The notes under the pieces: model-generated
Seen by the model: only the letters and a program-made list of their open reading frames with translations
What the model was told of the DNA's origin: nothing
Databases searched by the model: none
Shown: piece after piece, positions 15,996-24,575 of the stretch
How the letters are laid out: each line of letters opens with the position of its first letter
Numbering within the stretch: position 1 is the stretch's first letter
Translations under genes and position numbers: made by a program
Assembly (NCBI GenBank): GCA_031253795.1
Contig: JAIRVR010000057.1
Coordinates: 1-42,238 of the forward strand
Reading direction: 5' to 3'
DNA length: 42,238 nucleotides
Source of the DNA: Burkholderiaceae bacterium
GTDB taxonomy: Bacteria > Pseudomonadota > Gammaproteobacteria > Burkholderiales > Burkholderiaceae_C

Positions 15996-17198
15996 ATGAC
16001 ACAGCAACGCCTGAGGCCCCTGGACGGCACCACCGTCGTCTCGCTCGAACATGCGGTGGCCGCGCCCTTTTGCACGCGCCAGCTCGCCGACCTGGGCGCG
16101 CGCGTGATCAAGGTGGAACGGCCCGGCGGCGGCGACTTCGCGCGCGGCTATGACCAGAGGGTCCAGGGCCAGTCCTCGCACTTCACCTGGATCAACCGCA
16201 GCAAGCAAAGCCTGGCGCTGGACCTCAAGCAGCCACAGGCACTCGAAGCCCTGATGCAGTTGCTGGAGGGCGCCGACGTACTGGTGCAGAACCTGGCGCC
16301 CGGCGCTGCCGCGCGCATGGGCCTGTCCTGGGAGGCGCTGCGCGCGCGGTTTCCGCGCCTCATCGTCTGCGACATCAGCGGCTACGGCGCCGATGGCCCG
16401 TACCGTGACAAAAAGGCCTACGACCTGCTGATCCAGAGCGAGGCCGGCTTTCTCTCGGTCACGGGCACGCCCGAGGTGCCGTCCAAGGCCGGCATCTCCG
16501 TGGCCGACATCGCGGCCGGCATGTACGCCTACACCAACATCCTGTCGGCCCTGCTGCTGCGTGGCCGCACAGGCGAGGGCAGTCACATCGACGTGTCCAT
16601 GCTCGAAGCCCTGGGCGAGTGGATGGGCTACCCCATGTACTACGCCTTCGAAGGCGCGCCGCCGCCGCCGCGCACCGGTGCCTCGCATGCCAGCATCTAT
16701 CCCTACGGCCCCTTTGTGGCCGGCGACGGCGGCACGGTCATGCTGGGCCTGCAGAACGAGCGCGAATGGAAGGCCTTCTGCGACCAGGTGCTGCTGCAGC
16801 CCGCGCTGGCCACCGATCCGCGCTTCGACAGCAACGCGCGGCGCAATGCGCACCGCGAAGAGCTGCAGGCCCTGATCCTGTCCGTATTCGCCACGCTGGA
16901 CGCGGCCCGGGTCGTGCAGCGGCTGGAGACGGCCGGCATTGCCAACGCACGCGTCAACGACATGGCCGGCCTGTGGGCCCATCCGCAGCTGGCTGCGCGA
17001 CAGCGCTGGCGCAGCGTGGGCACACCGGCCGGACCGGTGCAGGCCCTGCTGCCGCCGGGCGCCAACAGCGCCTTCGACTACCGCATGGACGACGTGCCCG
17101 CCGTGGGCCAGCACAACGAGGCCATCCTGGCCGAACTGGGCTGGAGTGCCGAGCGCATCGGTGCCTTGTCCCAACAGCCTGGAAAACCCACTCCCTGA
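15996..17198 (+). CDS. Class III (CaiB/BaiF) CoA-transferase, candidate itaconate CoA-transferase
   Basis: The 400-residue protein starts 'MTQQRLRPLDGTTVVSLEHA'. Family motifs are 'LADLGARVIKVERPGGGD' (30-47), 'INRSKQSLALDLK' (66-78) and the catalytic Asp in 'KKAYDLLIQSEAG' (D143). Such enzymes move CoA from succinyl-CoA or another donor to a carboxylate through an aspartyl-CoA anhydride. The start is 12 bases after the previous stop, with AAGGCGCGGCGC between. With a hydratase and a CitE-like lyase in the same block, it is a good candidate for the activating step of itaconate degradation (Ict role). The substrate is inferred from context only. Confidence 0.9.
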   Translation: MTQQRLRPLDGTTVVSLEHAVAAPFCTRQLADLGARVIKVERPGGGDFARGYDQRVQGQSSHFTWINRSKQSLALDLKQPQALEALMQLLEGADVLVQNLAPGAAARMGLSWEALRARFPRLIVCDISGYGADGPYRDKKAYDLLIQSEAGFLSVTGTPEVPSKAGISVADIAAGMYAYTNILSALLLRGRTGEGSHIDVSMLEALGEWMGYPMYYAFEGAPPPPRTGASHASIYPYGPFVAGDGGTVMLGLQNEREWKAFCDQVLLQPALATDPRFDSNARRNAHREELQALILSVFATLDAARVVQRLETAGIANARVNDMAGLWAHPQLAARQRWRSVGTPAGPVQALLPPGANSAFDYRMDDVPAVGQHNEAILAELGWSAERIGALSQQPGKPTP

Positions 17199-17240
17199 AA
17201 CCTGGGCACATGCGCAGAATGCGCCGGAGACCTCCAACCC

Positions 17241-18611
17241 ATGAAAAATGACACCCAAGTGAGCATCCATCCGCTGGCCCGGTTTGCCGCCACGCTGCGC
17301 TGGGACGACGTTCCGGCCGCCGTGCAGCGGCGTGCCGAAGACCTGTGGGTGGACTGGTTCGGTTCCGTGCTGGCGGGCCAGGCGGCGCGTCCCGTGCAAA
17401 GCCTGGCGCGCTTTGCCCTGTCCCAGGGGCCGGCCCAGGGGCCCAGCGAAATCCTGGGCCGCGCACAGACCAGCTCGCCCATGATGGCGGCCCTGGCCAA
17501 TGCCGCGGCCTCGCATGTGGCCGAGCAGGACGATGTGCACAACGGATCGGTCTTCCACCCCGCGGCCGTGGTCTTTCCGCCGGCCCTGGCCGTGGCCCAG
17601 AGCCTGGGCGTCAGCGGCATCCAGCTCATGCAGGCCTGCGTGGCCGGCTACGAGGTCGGCATCCGCGTGGGTGAGTTCCTGGGCCGCAGCCACTATCGCA
17701 TCTTCCACACCACGGCCACGGCCGGCACCCTGGCCGCGGCCGCTGCCGTGGGGCGGCTGCTGGAGCTCACGCCAGCCCAGATGCAGCATGCCTTCGGCTC
17801 GGCCGGCACCCAGTCGGCCGGCCTGTGGGAATTTCTGCGCAGCGGTGCCGACAGCAAGCAGCTGCACACGGCCCATGCGGCGGCTGCGGGACTGATGTCG
17901 GCCTTCCTGGCACAGGACGGTTTCACGGGCGCGCAGGACATTTTCACGGGACCTCAGGGCCTGGCGGCCGGCATGTCCACCGATGCCGATCCCGGCCGGC
18001 TGACCGATGGCCTGGGCACACGCTGGGCCACGGCCGAGACCTCGTTCAAATGGCATGCCTCATGCCGCCACACCCACCCGGCCGCCGATGCCCTGCTGCA
18101 GGTGATGGAACAGCACGGCCTGGTGCCGGCCGACCTGGCCCAGGTGACCTGCCATGTGCACCAGGGCGCCATCGACGTGCTGGGTCCCGTGGTCCACCCC
18201 GGTACCGTGCACCAGAGCAAGTTCTCCATGGGCACGGTGCTGGCCCTGGCCGCGCGCCATGGCCACGCGGGCCTGGGCGAGTTCGACAGCGAATACCTGG
18301 CCGCCACCACCGTGGCCCTGCGCGAGAAAGTGTCCATGGTGCTGGACCCCGAGGTCGATGCCGCCTACCCGCGCCGCTGGATCGGCAAGGTCACCGTGGC
18401 GACCACCGATGGCCGCACGCTGCACGGCCGCGTGGACGAGCCCAAGGGCGACCCCGGCAACACGCTGTCGCGCGAGGAAATCACGGCCAAGGCCCTGCGT
18501 CTCATCGCCTATGGCGCGGCCCTTTCCGAAAGCGAGGCCCAGTCCACGGTCCAGCGGCTGTGGCAGGTCGCGCAGTGGCCGCGTGTCCAGCACCTGCTGG
18601 GCCAGGGCTGA
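17241..18611 (+). CDS. MmgE/PrpD family protein
   Basis: The 456-residue protein has the normal length of the MmgE/PrpD family, which includes 2-methylcitrate dehydratase and cis-aconitate decarboxylase (the itaconate-forming enzyme of macrophages). Typical segments are 'VDWFGSVLAGQ' near 30-40, 'HVAEQDDVHNGSVFHPAAVVFPPALAVA' region near 91-118, 'HTTATAGTLAAAAAVGRLL' and 'FKWHASCRHTHPAADALL' near 270. A PrpD-family gene is also present in Pseudomonas itaconate-degradation clusters, where its role is not settled. Here it could act on a tricarboxylate or citramalate-like acid. It starts 42 bases after the CoA-transferase gene and is followed by a strong hairpin. Confidence 0.9.
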   Translation: MKNDTQVSIHPLARFAATLRWDDVPAAVQRRAEDLWVDWFGSVLAGQAARPVQSLARFALSQGPAQGPSEILGRAQTSSPMMAALANAAASHVAEQDDVHNGSVFHPAAVVFPPALAVAQSLGVSGIQLMQACVAGYEVGIRVGEFLGRSHYRIFHTTATAGTLAAAAAVGRLLELTPAQMQHAFGSAGTQSAGLWEFLRSGADSKQLHTAHAAAAGLMSAFLAQDGFTGAQDIFTGPQGLAAGMSTDADPGRLTDGLGTRWATAETSFKWHASCRHTHPAADALLQVMEQHGLVPADLAQVTCHVHQGAIDVLGPVVHPGTVHQSKFSMGTVLALAARHGHAGLGEFDSEYLAATTVALREKVSMVLDPEVDAAYPRRWIGKVTVATTDGRTLHGRVDEPKGDPGNTLSREEITAKALRLIAYGAALSESEAQSTVQRLWQVAQWPRVQHLLGQG

Positions 18612-18624
18612 TACCTGTTTCTTG

Positions 18625-18649
18625 TGCCGGTGCCACGGGGGCACCGGCA
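18625..18649 (+). terminator. Strong intercistronic hairpin after the prpD-like gene
   Basis: A perfect 10-bp stem TGCCGGTGCC/GGCACCGGCA with a 5-base loop lies 13 bases after the stop codon. It is followed only by TCTT, so termination may be partial. The next gene (Bug receptor) is on the same strand, 62 bases further on. Confidence 0.55.
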
Positions 18650-18710
18650 TCTTCCCGGGCAAGGCGCCACAGAGCGCGTCCCGATCCACCACCGTGCAGA
18701 GGAGACAACC

Positions 18711-19706
18711 ATGCAACGTTCCAACCACCGCCGCCGGCTCGTCCATGCGCTGGCCGCCGCCTGTGCCCTGGCGGCCGGCGGCCTCGCCCAGGCCAGCGCC
18801 TGGCCCGAAAAGCCCGTCGTCCTCGTCGTGCCCTACAGCGCGGGCGGCCCCACCGATGTGGTGGCCCGCCTGCTGGCCGTTCCCATGGGCCAGGTGCTGG
18901 GCCAGAGCGTGCTGGTCGAAAACACCGTGGGTGCGGGCGGCACCATCGCCCCCGCCCGCGTGGCCAAGGCCAAGGCCGATGGCTACACCATCCTCATCCA
19001 CCACATGGGCATGGCCACGGCGCCCGCGCTGTACAAGAAGCTGCCCTATGACCCGCTCAAGGATTTCGAATACATCGGCCAGGTGCTGGACGTGCCCATG
19101 ACCCTGCTGTCGCGCAAGGACTTCCCGGCGCGCAACTTCGCCGAGCTGCTGGACTACGTCAAAAAGAACCAGGACAAGGTCTCGCTGGCCAATGCCGGCA
19201 TCGGCGCCGTGTCCCAGCTGTGCGGCATGCTGTTCATGCACCAGGCGGGCGTGAAGCTGACGACCGTGCCCTACAAGGGCGCCGGCCCGGCCATGAACGA
19301 CCTCATGGGCGGCCAGGTGGACCTGCTGTGCGACCAGACCACGCAGACCGTGCCCGTCATCAAGGACGGCCAGCGCGCCAAGGTCTTCGGCGTGACCACG
19401 CCCCAGCGCCTGTCTTCCCTGCCCGACATCCCCACCCTGGACGAGCAGGGCCTCAAGGGATTCGACGTCAAGGTCTGGCATGGCATGTACGCGCCCAAGG
19501 GCACGCCCAGGGACGTGGTCATGGCCATCAACAAGGCGCTGAACGTGGCGATCAAGGACGAGAACGTCAAGAAGCGCATTGCCGAACTCAGCTCCGACCT
19601 GGTCACGCCCGACAAGGCCACGCCCGAAGGCCTGCGCACCCACCTGCAGGCCGAGGTGGCGCGCTGGGACAAGGTGATCAAGGCTGCCGGGGTCTCGGCG
19701 GAATAA
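18711..19706 (+). CDS. Bug/TctC-type periplasmic solute-binding protein
   Basis: The 331-residue protein has an N-terminus 'MQRSNHRRRLVHALAAACAL' with signal peptide, then the Bug hallmark 'WPEKPVVLVVPYSAGGPTDV', 'LVENTVGAGGTIAPARVAKA', 'TVPYKGAGPAMNDLMGGQVD' and 'SLPDIPTLDEQGLKGFDV'. GGAGACAACC lies directly before ATG 18711. It lies inside the itaconate-like block, at the place where Pseudomonas clusters carry a TRAP receptor, so it may bind itaconate or a related C5 dicarboxylate. No membrane subunits are nearby, so import must use a permease encoded elsewhere. Confidence 0.92.
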   Translation: MQRSNHRRRLVHALAAACALAAGGLAQASAWPEKPVVLVVPYSAGGPTDVVARLLAVPMGQVLGQSVLVENTVGAGGTIAPARVAKAKADGYTILIHHMGMATAPALYKKLPYDPLKDFEYIGQVLDVPMTLLSRKDFPARNFAELLDYVKKNQDKVSLANAGIGAVSQLCGMLFMHQAGVKLTTVPYKGAGPAMNDLMGGQVDLLCDQTTQTVPVIKDGQRAKVFGVTTPQRLSSLPDIPTLDEQGLKGFDVKVWHGMYAPKGTPRDVVMAINKALNVAIKDENVKKRIAELSSDLVTPDKATPEGLRTHLQAEVARWDKVIKAAGVSAE

Positions 19707-19722
19707 GCCCACAGGAACCTCC

Positions 19723-20592
19723 ATGCACGATCTGGCGCGACAGGCCACCTCCTTTCTCTTCGTTCCCGCCACGCGGCCCGAGCGCCTGGCCAAGGCCCTG
19801 GACAGCGGGGCCGACATGGTCATCGCCGACTGGGAGGATGCCGTCGCCCCGGCCGACAAGGACAGTGCACGCATCGCCCTGGCCCAGGCCGTGGCCGGGC
19901 TGCCGGCCGCGGCGCGCGCACGGGTCCTGGTGCGTATCAATGCCGAAGGCTCGCCCTGGCATGGCGATGACCTGCAGGCCCTGGCCATCCTGGCGGGCCA
20001 GGGCGTGGCGGGCGCCGTGGTGGCCAAGGCCGAAGGCGCGGGCACACTGCAGGCCGTGGCCCGGGCCGCCGGGCCGGACGCCGTGCTGCTGCCCCTGGTG
20101 GAGAGCGTGGCCGGGCTCGATGCTGCCGATGCGCTGGCCGCCGCGCCCCAGGTTGCACGCCTGGCCTTTGGCCACCTGGACTTCCAGGTCGATGCGGGCA
20201 TGGCCTGCGATGCCGGCGAGGAGGAATTGCTGCCCATGCGCATGGCCCTGGTCCTGGCTTCGCGCCGGGCCCGGCGGGCCGCGCCCGTGGACGGTGTGAC
20301 CGTGGACACGCGGGATCCCCAGCGCCTGGCCTCGGACGCGCGCCGTGCGTTGCGCATGGGCTTTGGCGGCAAGCTGTGCATTCATCCGGCCCAGGTCCAG
20401 CCCCTGCATGCCGTCTTCGACCCCGATGCGCAGGCCGTGGACCAGGCGCGGCGCGTGCGTCAGGCACTGCAGGACGCGGGAGGCGGTGTCTGCGTGCTGG
20501 ACGGGCGCATGGTCGATGCCCCCGTGCTGCAGCAGGCCGGCCAGGTGCTGGCGCGCCATGCCTGGGCGCAGCAGCGCCTGGCACGCGACTGA
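19723..20592 (+). CDS. CitE-like lyase, candidate citramalyl-CoA lyase
   Basis: This 289-residue HpcH/HpaI-aldolase/citrate-lyase beta family protein shows 'SFLFVPATRPERLAKALDSG' (10-29), the Mg-site region 'ADWEDAVAPADKD', 'VLVRINAEG' with the substrate arginine, 'LLPLVESVAGLDAA', and 'GFGGKLCIHPAQV' (214-226). Stand-alone CitE-like enzymes cleave malyl-, citramalyl- or methylmalyl-CoA. As the last gene of a block with a CoA-transferase and a citramalyl-forming hydratase, (S)-citramalyl-CoA cleavage to acetyl-CoA and pyruvate is the best guess (Ccl role). It begins 17 bases after the Bug stop with AGGAACC as ribosome binding site. Confidence 0.86.
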   Translation: MHDLARQATSFLFVPATRPERLAKALDSGADMVIADWEDAVAPADKDSARIALAQAVAGLPAAARARVLVRINAEGSPWHGDDLQALAILAGQGVAGAVVAKAEGAGTLQAVARAAGPDAVLLPLVESVAGLDAADALAAAPQVARLAFGHLDFQVDAGMACDAGEEELLPMRMALVLASRRARRAAPVDGVTVDTRDPQRLASDARRALRMGFGGKLCIHPAQVQPLHAVFDPDAQAVDQARRVRQALQDAGGGVCVLDGRMVDAPVLQQAGQVLARHAWAQQRLARD

Positions 20593-20601
20593 GCCAGGGC
20601 A

Positions 20602-20623
20602 TGCCGGCCCGCGCAGGCCGGCA
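20602..20623 (+). terminator. Hairpin terminator candidate after the lyase gene
   Basis: A perfect 8-bp stem TGCCGGCC/GGCCGGCA with a 6-base loop starts 10 bases after the lyase stop. It has no T-run, but it stands at the end of the plus-strand catabolic block, so it is a fair terminator candidate. Confidence 0.5.
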
Positions 20624-20731
20624 CCATCGTGGTGCACTGTGCTGTAATCGCGGCACTTCGTGCAGCGCCCGGTGCAAGGCCGGGGTACGGGGCTGCCGAG
20701 GTTTCTACAACATTGAAAAGGGAGTATTGCC

Positions 20732-21280
20732 GTGAGCGCATTGGTCATCAAGGCCTGGAAAGTCAGCGAGGAACAGCCCGTCGATGCACAGGGAAACCAC
20801 ATCGCCATCACCGGACGCGAGGGCGGCCTGGTCGCCTGGATCCTGTCCAAGGTGAACATCGATCCCACCACCACCATCCGGGTAGGCAGCGAGCGCCTGG
20901 AGTTCTCCAGCGCCTCGCTTTCGGGCACGCAGTCGCGCCTGATCCCGCTGCAGGGCGTGTGCTCCACCTACTACGGCTACCACAAGCCCTGGAAGACGGC
21001 TGCGGCCATCAGCTTCCTGTCGCTGTTCCTGGGCATTTCGGTGATGTCCTCGAGCTTTTTCGGCGGCCTGGTGCTGATGCTGGCTGGTTTCGGCATCGCC
21101 GCCCTGATCTACTTCCTGAACCGAACCCTGACCCTGGGCTTCATCGAGAACAGCGGCGTGGTCAACGGCATCCAGTTCAAGCGCTCGGTGATCGAGAACA
21201 TCGACATCACGCAGGAGCAGGCCCGCCAGGTGTGCGAGCTCATGCAAAAGCTGATCGAGGCCAAGGAAAAGCGGCTCTGA
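20732..21280 (+). CDS. Uncharacterised membrane protein with two transmembrane segments
   Basis: I do not recognise this 182-residue protein. It starts with GTG at 20732, supported by AAAGGGAG nine bases upstream. Residues 1-85 are soluble-looking, with 'AITGREGGLVAWILSK' and a beta-rich stretch. A hydrophobic hairpin follows at about 89-106 and 109-129. The C-terminal half again looks soluble and ends in a charged helix ('QEQARQVCELMQKLIEAKEKRL'). Soluble parts on both sides of a helical hairpin suggest a cytoplasmic N- and C-terminus. It is not linked in sequence to the catabolic genes and has its own 139-bp upstream region. It ends before a hairpin shared with the convergent thioesterase gene. 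Confidence 0.75.
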   Translation: MSALVIKAWKVSEEQPVDAQGNHIAITGREGGLVAWILSKVNIDPTTTIRVGSERLEFSSASLSGTQSRLIPLQGVCSTYYGYHKPWKTAAAISFLSLFLGISVMSSSFFGGLVLMLAGFGIAALIYFLNRTLTLGFIENSGVVNGIQFKRSVIENIDITQEQARQVCELMQKLIEAKEKRL

Positions 21281-21292
21281 CAGCCGCCCTCG

Positions 21293-21314
21293 GACCGCGC
21301 CTGCCGGCGCGGTC
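21293..21314. terminator. Bidirectional hairpin between convergent genes
   Basis: A perfect 9-bp stem GACCGCGCC/GGCGCGGTC with a 4-base loop lies in the 61-bp gap between the membrane protein gene and the convergent thioesterase gene. No T-tract is present on either side, but the position fits a shared terminator. Confidence 0.5.
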
Positions 21315-21341
21315 GGCGCCGACCCCTGGCGGTGCAAACGC

Positions 21342-21791
21342 TCAGGCCGCCGCGCCGCGCGCCATGAGCTTGAAGGTTCCCGTGGCCAGGGCCACCAGGG
21401 TGCCGTCCTCGGAGCGCACTTCGCCGCGCGCGAAACTGATGGAGCGGCCCCGGCGCTCGCAATGCGCCGTGGCCACCAGATCGCCGCTGCCGGCCGACAC
21501 ATAGTGCAGGGTCAGGTCGATGGTGGCCACGCCGAAGGCCGTGGGGTCGTGCGAGCGGCAGGCCGAGGCCAGTGCGCAGTCCAGCAGCGAGGCGATGGCG
21601 CCACCGTGCACGTCGCCGCGGCTGTTGGCCTGATCGGCCTGGAAGCCCATGCGGATCTGGGCGCGGTCCTCGCCGATGCGTTCGCCGCTGAGCTTCATGG
21701 CACGTGCCATGGGCATGGGCAGGCCGAAGAGAATGCCGGGCGCCTCGCCCGCGAAGGGGTTGCTGGCGTGTTCTTTGAGCGGTGTGTTCAT
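21342..21791 (-). CDS. PaaI-like hot-dog thioesterase
   Basis: The 149-residue protein has the PaaI/YbgC-like hot-dog core 'SRGDVHGGAIASLLDCALASAC' region near 55-76 and 'TIDLTLHYVSAGSGDLVATA'. It hydrolyses acyl-CoA thioesters; substrate unknown. The start is uncertain: ATG codons occur at 21791, 21797, 21800 and 21803 and none has a good ribosome binding site, so up to four residues may be added. It is last in the minus-strand block with two Bug receptors and an acyl-CoA ligase, and is separated from them by repeat copy C. Confidence 0.82.
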   Translation of the reverse strand: MNTPLKEHASNPFAGEAPGILFGLPMPMARAMKLSGERIGEDRAQIRMGFQADQANSRGDVHGGAIASLLDCALASACRSHDPTAFGVATIDLTLHYVSAGSGDLVATAHCERRGRSISFARGEVRSEDGTLVALATGTFKLMARGAAA

Positions 21792-21833
21792 GGACATCAT
21801 CATCGCATTGGGAGTGGTGCTTGAGACTGGCGT

Positions 21834-21981
21834 GCCCCACTCAGGGGACAGCGAGGAAGGGCCTGGACCGGCCGCGCCGCCCCGCACCGAGGCTGCCGCC
21901 GGCTGCCCGTACGCCCCCTCCCGCGAAGCGGGAGAGGGGGGTGCCGTGCAACGGGAAGCGGCGCAGCCGCTCAGGGGGTGA
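21834..21981 (-). repeat. Structured intergenic repeat, copy C
   Basis: On the minus strand it starts 3 bases after the Bug stop (TGA 21987-21985): CACCCCCTGAG, stem AGCGGC-TGC-GCCGCT, then a 12- to 14-base insertion (GTTGCACGGCAC) not seen in other copies, then CCCCCTCTCCCGC/GCGGGAGGGGG hairpin, CGTACGGGCAGCCGGCG and a distal part shared with copy A (GGGCGGCGCGGCCGG). Confidence 0.85.
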
Positions 21982-21984
21982 TTT

Positions 21985-22989
21985 TCAATCCACGCGGGCC
22001 CCGGTCGATTTGACGACGGCAGACCAGCGCGTGATCTCGCGTTCGATATGGGCCTGCAGCGCCTCGGGTGTGGAACCCACGGGCTCGTAGCCACCCGCGG
22101 CCAGCTGGGCCTGCAGCGCGGGCTGGCGCAGGGCGGTGGCGATCTCGCGGCTCAGGCGCTGGGTGACGTCCTGCGGCGTGCCGGCCGGCGCGATCAGCGC
22201 ATACCAGCCCGTCACGTCAAAGCCTGCCAGGCCCTGCTCCTGGATGGTGGCCACCTCGGGCGCCAGCGCCGAGCGCCTGGGGCTGGTCACGGCCAGGGCC
22301 TGCATGCGGCCGCTGCGGATGTGGGGCATGGAGGTGGAGATGCTGTCGAAGGTCAGGTCGATGTCGCCGGCCAGCATGGCATTGACCACGCCTGCACTGC
22401 CCTTGTAGGGCACGTGGGTCATGCGCACGCCGGCCATGCTGGCGAAGTACTCGGCCGCCAGGTGGCCGGTATTGCCATTGCCCGCCGAGCCGAAGGTCAG
22501 CTGGCCGGGGCTGGCCTTGGCGGCCTGGATCAGCTCCTGGATGTTCCTGGCGGACAGCTTGCTGCTGGCCGCGACCACCATGGGCAGGTTGGCCACCAGG
22601 GAGACGGGGGCGAAGTCCTTGCGCGTGTCGTAGGGCAGCTTGGGATAGAGGCTGTCGTTGATGGCATGGGCGGCCAGCACCATGAGCACGGTGTAGCCGT
22701 CGGGCCTGGCGCGCGCCACGTATTGCGAGGCCAGCGTCCCGCCCGCGCCGCTCTTGTACTCCAGCACCACGGGCTGGCCCAGCTGCTGCTGCAATTGCAC
22801 GGCCAGCGGGCGACCCAGCAGGTCGGCGCTGCCACCGGGCGGATAGGGGATGACCAGCTGGATGGGCTTGGCCGGCCAGGCCTCGGCGGCCCGGGCTGTG
22901 GGCAGGGCTGCGGTGCAAAGGGCACTGGCGGCCAGGGCCAGGCAGGTCAGCATGCGGCGGCGTGTGGGCATGGTGTGCTCGCGGTTCAT
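21985..22989 (-). CDS. Bug/TctC-type periplasmic solute-binding protein
   Basis: The protein has 334 residues from ATG 22989, which overlaps the ligase stop as ATGA. ATG 22971 ('MPTRRRMLTCLALAASALCT') is an alternative start, with GCGAGCAC before it, and gives a cleaner signal peptide. Bug motifs are 'WPAKPIQLVIPYPPGGSADLL', 'VVLEYKSGAGGTLASQYVA', 'THVPYKGSAGVVNAMLAGDID' and 'SALAPEVATIQEQGLAGFDV'. The residue after 'YKG' is S-A-G rather than the usual A-P/G-P-A, so the ligand may differ. It lies between the acyl-CoA ligase and repeat copy C. Confidence 0.9.
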   Translation of the reverse strand: MNREHTMPTRRRMLTCLALAASALCTAALPTARAAEAWPAKPIQLVIPYPPGGSADLLGRPLAVQLQQQLGQPVVLEYKSGAGGTLASQYVARARPDGYTVLMVLAAHAINDSLYPKLPYDTRKDFAPVSLVANLPMVVAASSKLSARNIQELIQAAKASPGQLTFGSAGNGNTGHLAAEYFASMAGVRMTHVPYKGSAGVVNAMLAGDIDLTFDSISTSMPHIRSGRMQALAVTSPRRSALAPEVATIQEQGLAGFDVTGWYALIAPAGTPQDVTQRLSREIATALRQPALQAQLAAGGYEPVGSTPEALQAHIEREITRWSAVVKSTGARVD

Positions 22990-24551
22990 GAAGAGGAAAG
23001 GGCGTCGGGCTGGTACTGCTCGCGCAGCGCGCGCTTGAGCACCTTGCCGATCTCGCTGCGTGGCAGGCTGGCGGCCAGCCGCAGTTCGGCCACGCGCTGG
23101 GTCTTGCCCACACGGGCGTTGAGCCAGTCGCGCAGGTGCGCAGCCGATGGCTCGGTGCCGGGCCGTGCCACGGCATAGGCCACGGGGGTCTCGCCCCATT
23201 GCGCGGAGGGAACGCCGATGACAGCGCATTCGGCCACCTGCGGGTGCTGCAGCAGCACGGACTCGATGTCGCTGGGGTAGACGTTGAAGCCGCCCGTGAT
23301 GATCATGTCCTTCTTGCGGTCGCCCAGCACGATGAAGCCGTCCGCGTCGAGCCGGCCCACATCGCCGCTGCGGATGAAGCGCCGGCCCTGGGCATCGAAC
23401 CACTCGGCCTCGCGCGTCTTGTCGGGCAGGCGGTGGTAGCCGCTCATCATGCCGGCCGAGCGGCCCACGATCTCGCCCTGCTCGCCGGTCGGCAGTTCGC
23501 TGCCCTGCTCATCGATGAAGCGGATGTCGGCCCCGGGGCCGGGCCGGCCCACGGTGTGCAGCTTGTCCGGATGCTCATGGCAGTGCAGTTCGCAGCGCAC
23601 GCCGCCCTCGGTCATGCCGTAGTACTCGATGAGCCGGCCCGGCCAGCGCTGCAGCACCTCGGCCTTGAGCGCGGGGTGGAAAGGTGCGCTGGTGCAGAAC
23701 TTGTGCTGCAGGCTGGAGAGGTCGGCGCCGTCGAAGGCCGGGCACTGCATCAGGCGCTGGTACTGCACGGGCACCAGCATGGTGTGCGTGGCGCGGTGGC
23801 GCTCGGCCAGTTGCAGGTAGCGGGCCGCGTCGAACTTGCGCATCAGCACCAGGGTTCCACCCAGGCCCAGCGTGGGCAGGGCCGCGACCAGGGTGGTGTT
23901 GGAGTACAGCGGCGTGGCGCACAGCGAGACGGCATCGGCTCCGTAGCCGTTGCCGATGGCGCGGTGCACATGGGCCCAGCGCATGGCCCAGGACTGGACG
24001 ATGCCCTTGGGCACCCCGGTCGTGCCCGAGGAATAGATGACGTTGAACGCCCAGTCCGGCCGGGGATCGATGGCGGCGGGCGTGGCTTGCTCCGCCAGCC
24101 ATTGCGACCAGGGTGCCCCGGCCTCGGGCGCATCGTCCAGCGCCACGCATTGCAGGTCGCTGCCTGCCTGCAGCGGCCATTGCAAGGCCGTTTCGCGGTC
24201 ACGCAGCACCAGGCGCGCGCCGCAGTTGGCCAGCATGGCGCTCAGGTGCCCGGCCGTGGCCGAAGGCGCCAGCGGCGCCACGGCCACACCCGCGCGCAGT
24301 GCGCCCAGAAAGGCCAGCACGTACTCGGGCGAACTGCCTGCGCAGATGGCCACGACGTCGCCGGGGCCCAGGCCCTGGCGCTGCAGGCTCAGGGCGGCAC
24401 GGTCCATGCCGTCCTGCAGCGCGGCATAGTCCAGAGTCCGGTCGCCGAGCACCAGAGCGGCGTGGCGGGGGCGCTGCGCCGCCTGCAGCGCGATCAGCTC
24501 CGGCAGCGAGCCGAAGCTCCGGCTCAAGAGAAGGGCAATATCTTCTGGCAT
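22986..24551 (-). CDS. AMP-forming acyl-CoA ligase
   Basis: The 521-residue ANL-superfamily enzyme has 'IYSSGTTGVPKG' (172-183), 'YYGMTEGGVRCELH', 'RSGDVGRLDADGFIVLGDR', 'KKDMIITGGFNVYPSDIE', and C-terminal catalytic K503 in 'SEIGKVLKRALR'. It forms an acyl-CoA from a carboxylic acid, ATP and CoA. It lies between two Bug receptor genes on the minus strand: 24 bp after one and overlapping the start of the other. That arrangement suggests the captured acids are activated by this enzyme. It differs clearly from the ligase at 5392-6903, so a different substrate is likely. Confidence 0.91.
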   Translation of the reverse strand: MPEDIALLLSRSFGSLPELIALQAAQRPRHAALVLGDRTLDYAALQDGMDRAALSLQRQGLGPGDVVAICAGSSPEYVLAFLGALRAGVAVAPLAPSATAGHLSAMLANCGARLVLRDRETALQWPLQAGSDLQCVALDDAPEAGAPWSQWLAEQATPAAIDPRPDWAFNVIYSSGTTGVPKGIVQSWAMRWAHVHRAIGNGYGADAVSLCATPLYSNTTLVAALPTLGLGGTLVLMRKFDAARYLQLAERHRATHTMLVPVQYQRLMQCPAFDGADLSSLQHKFCTSAPFHPALKAEVLQRWPGRLIEYYGMTEGGVRCELHCHEHPDKLHTVGRPGPGADIRFIDEQGSELPTGEQGEIVGRSAGMMSGYHRLPDKTREAEWFDAQGRRFIRSGDVGRLDADGFIVLGDRKKDMIITGGFNVYPSDIESVLLQHPQVAECAVIGVPSAQWGETPVAYAVARPGTEPSAAHLRDWLNARVGKTQRVAELRLAASLPRSEIGKVLKRALREQYQPDALSSS

Positions 24552-24575
24552 GGGAGGGATGCGTTATGGGGAAAG

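Noticed and set aside
15936-20381. Long minus-strand open frames (over 700 codons each) opposite the itaconate-like block.
   Set aside because: Low-complexity composition typical of antisense shadows; the plus-strand genes carry family motifs and ribosome binding sites.
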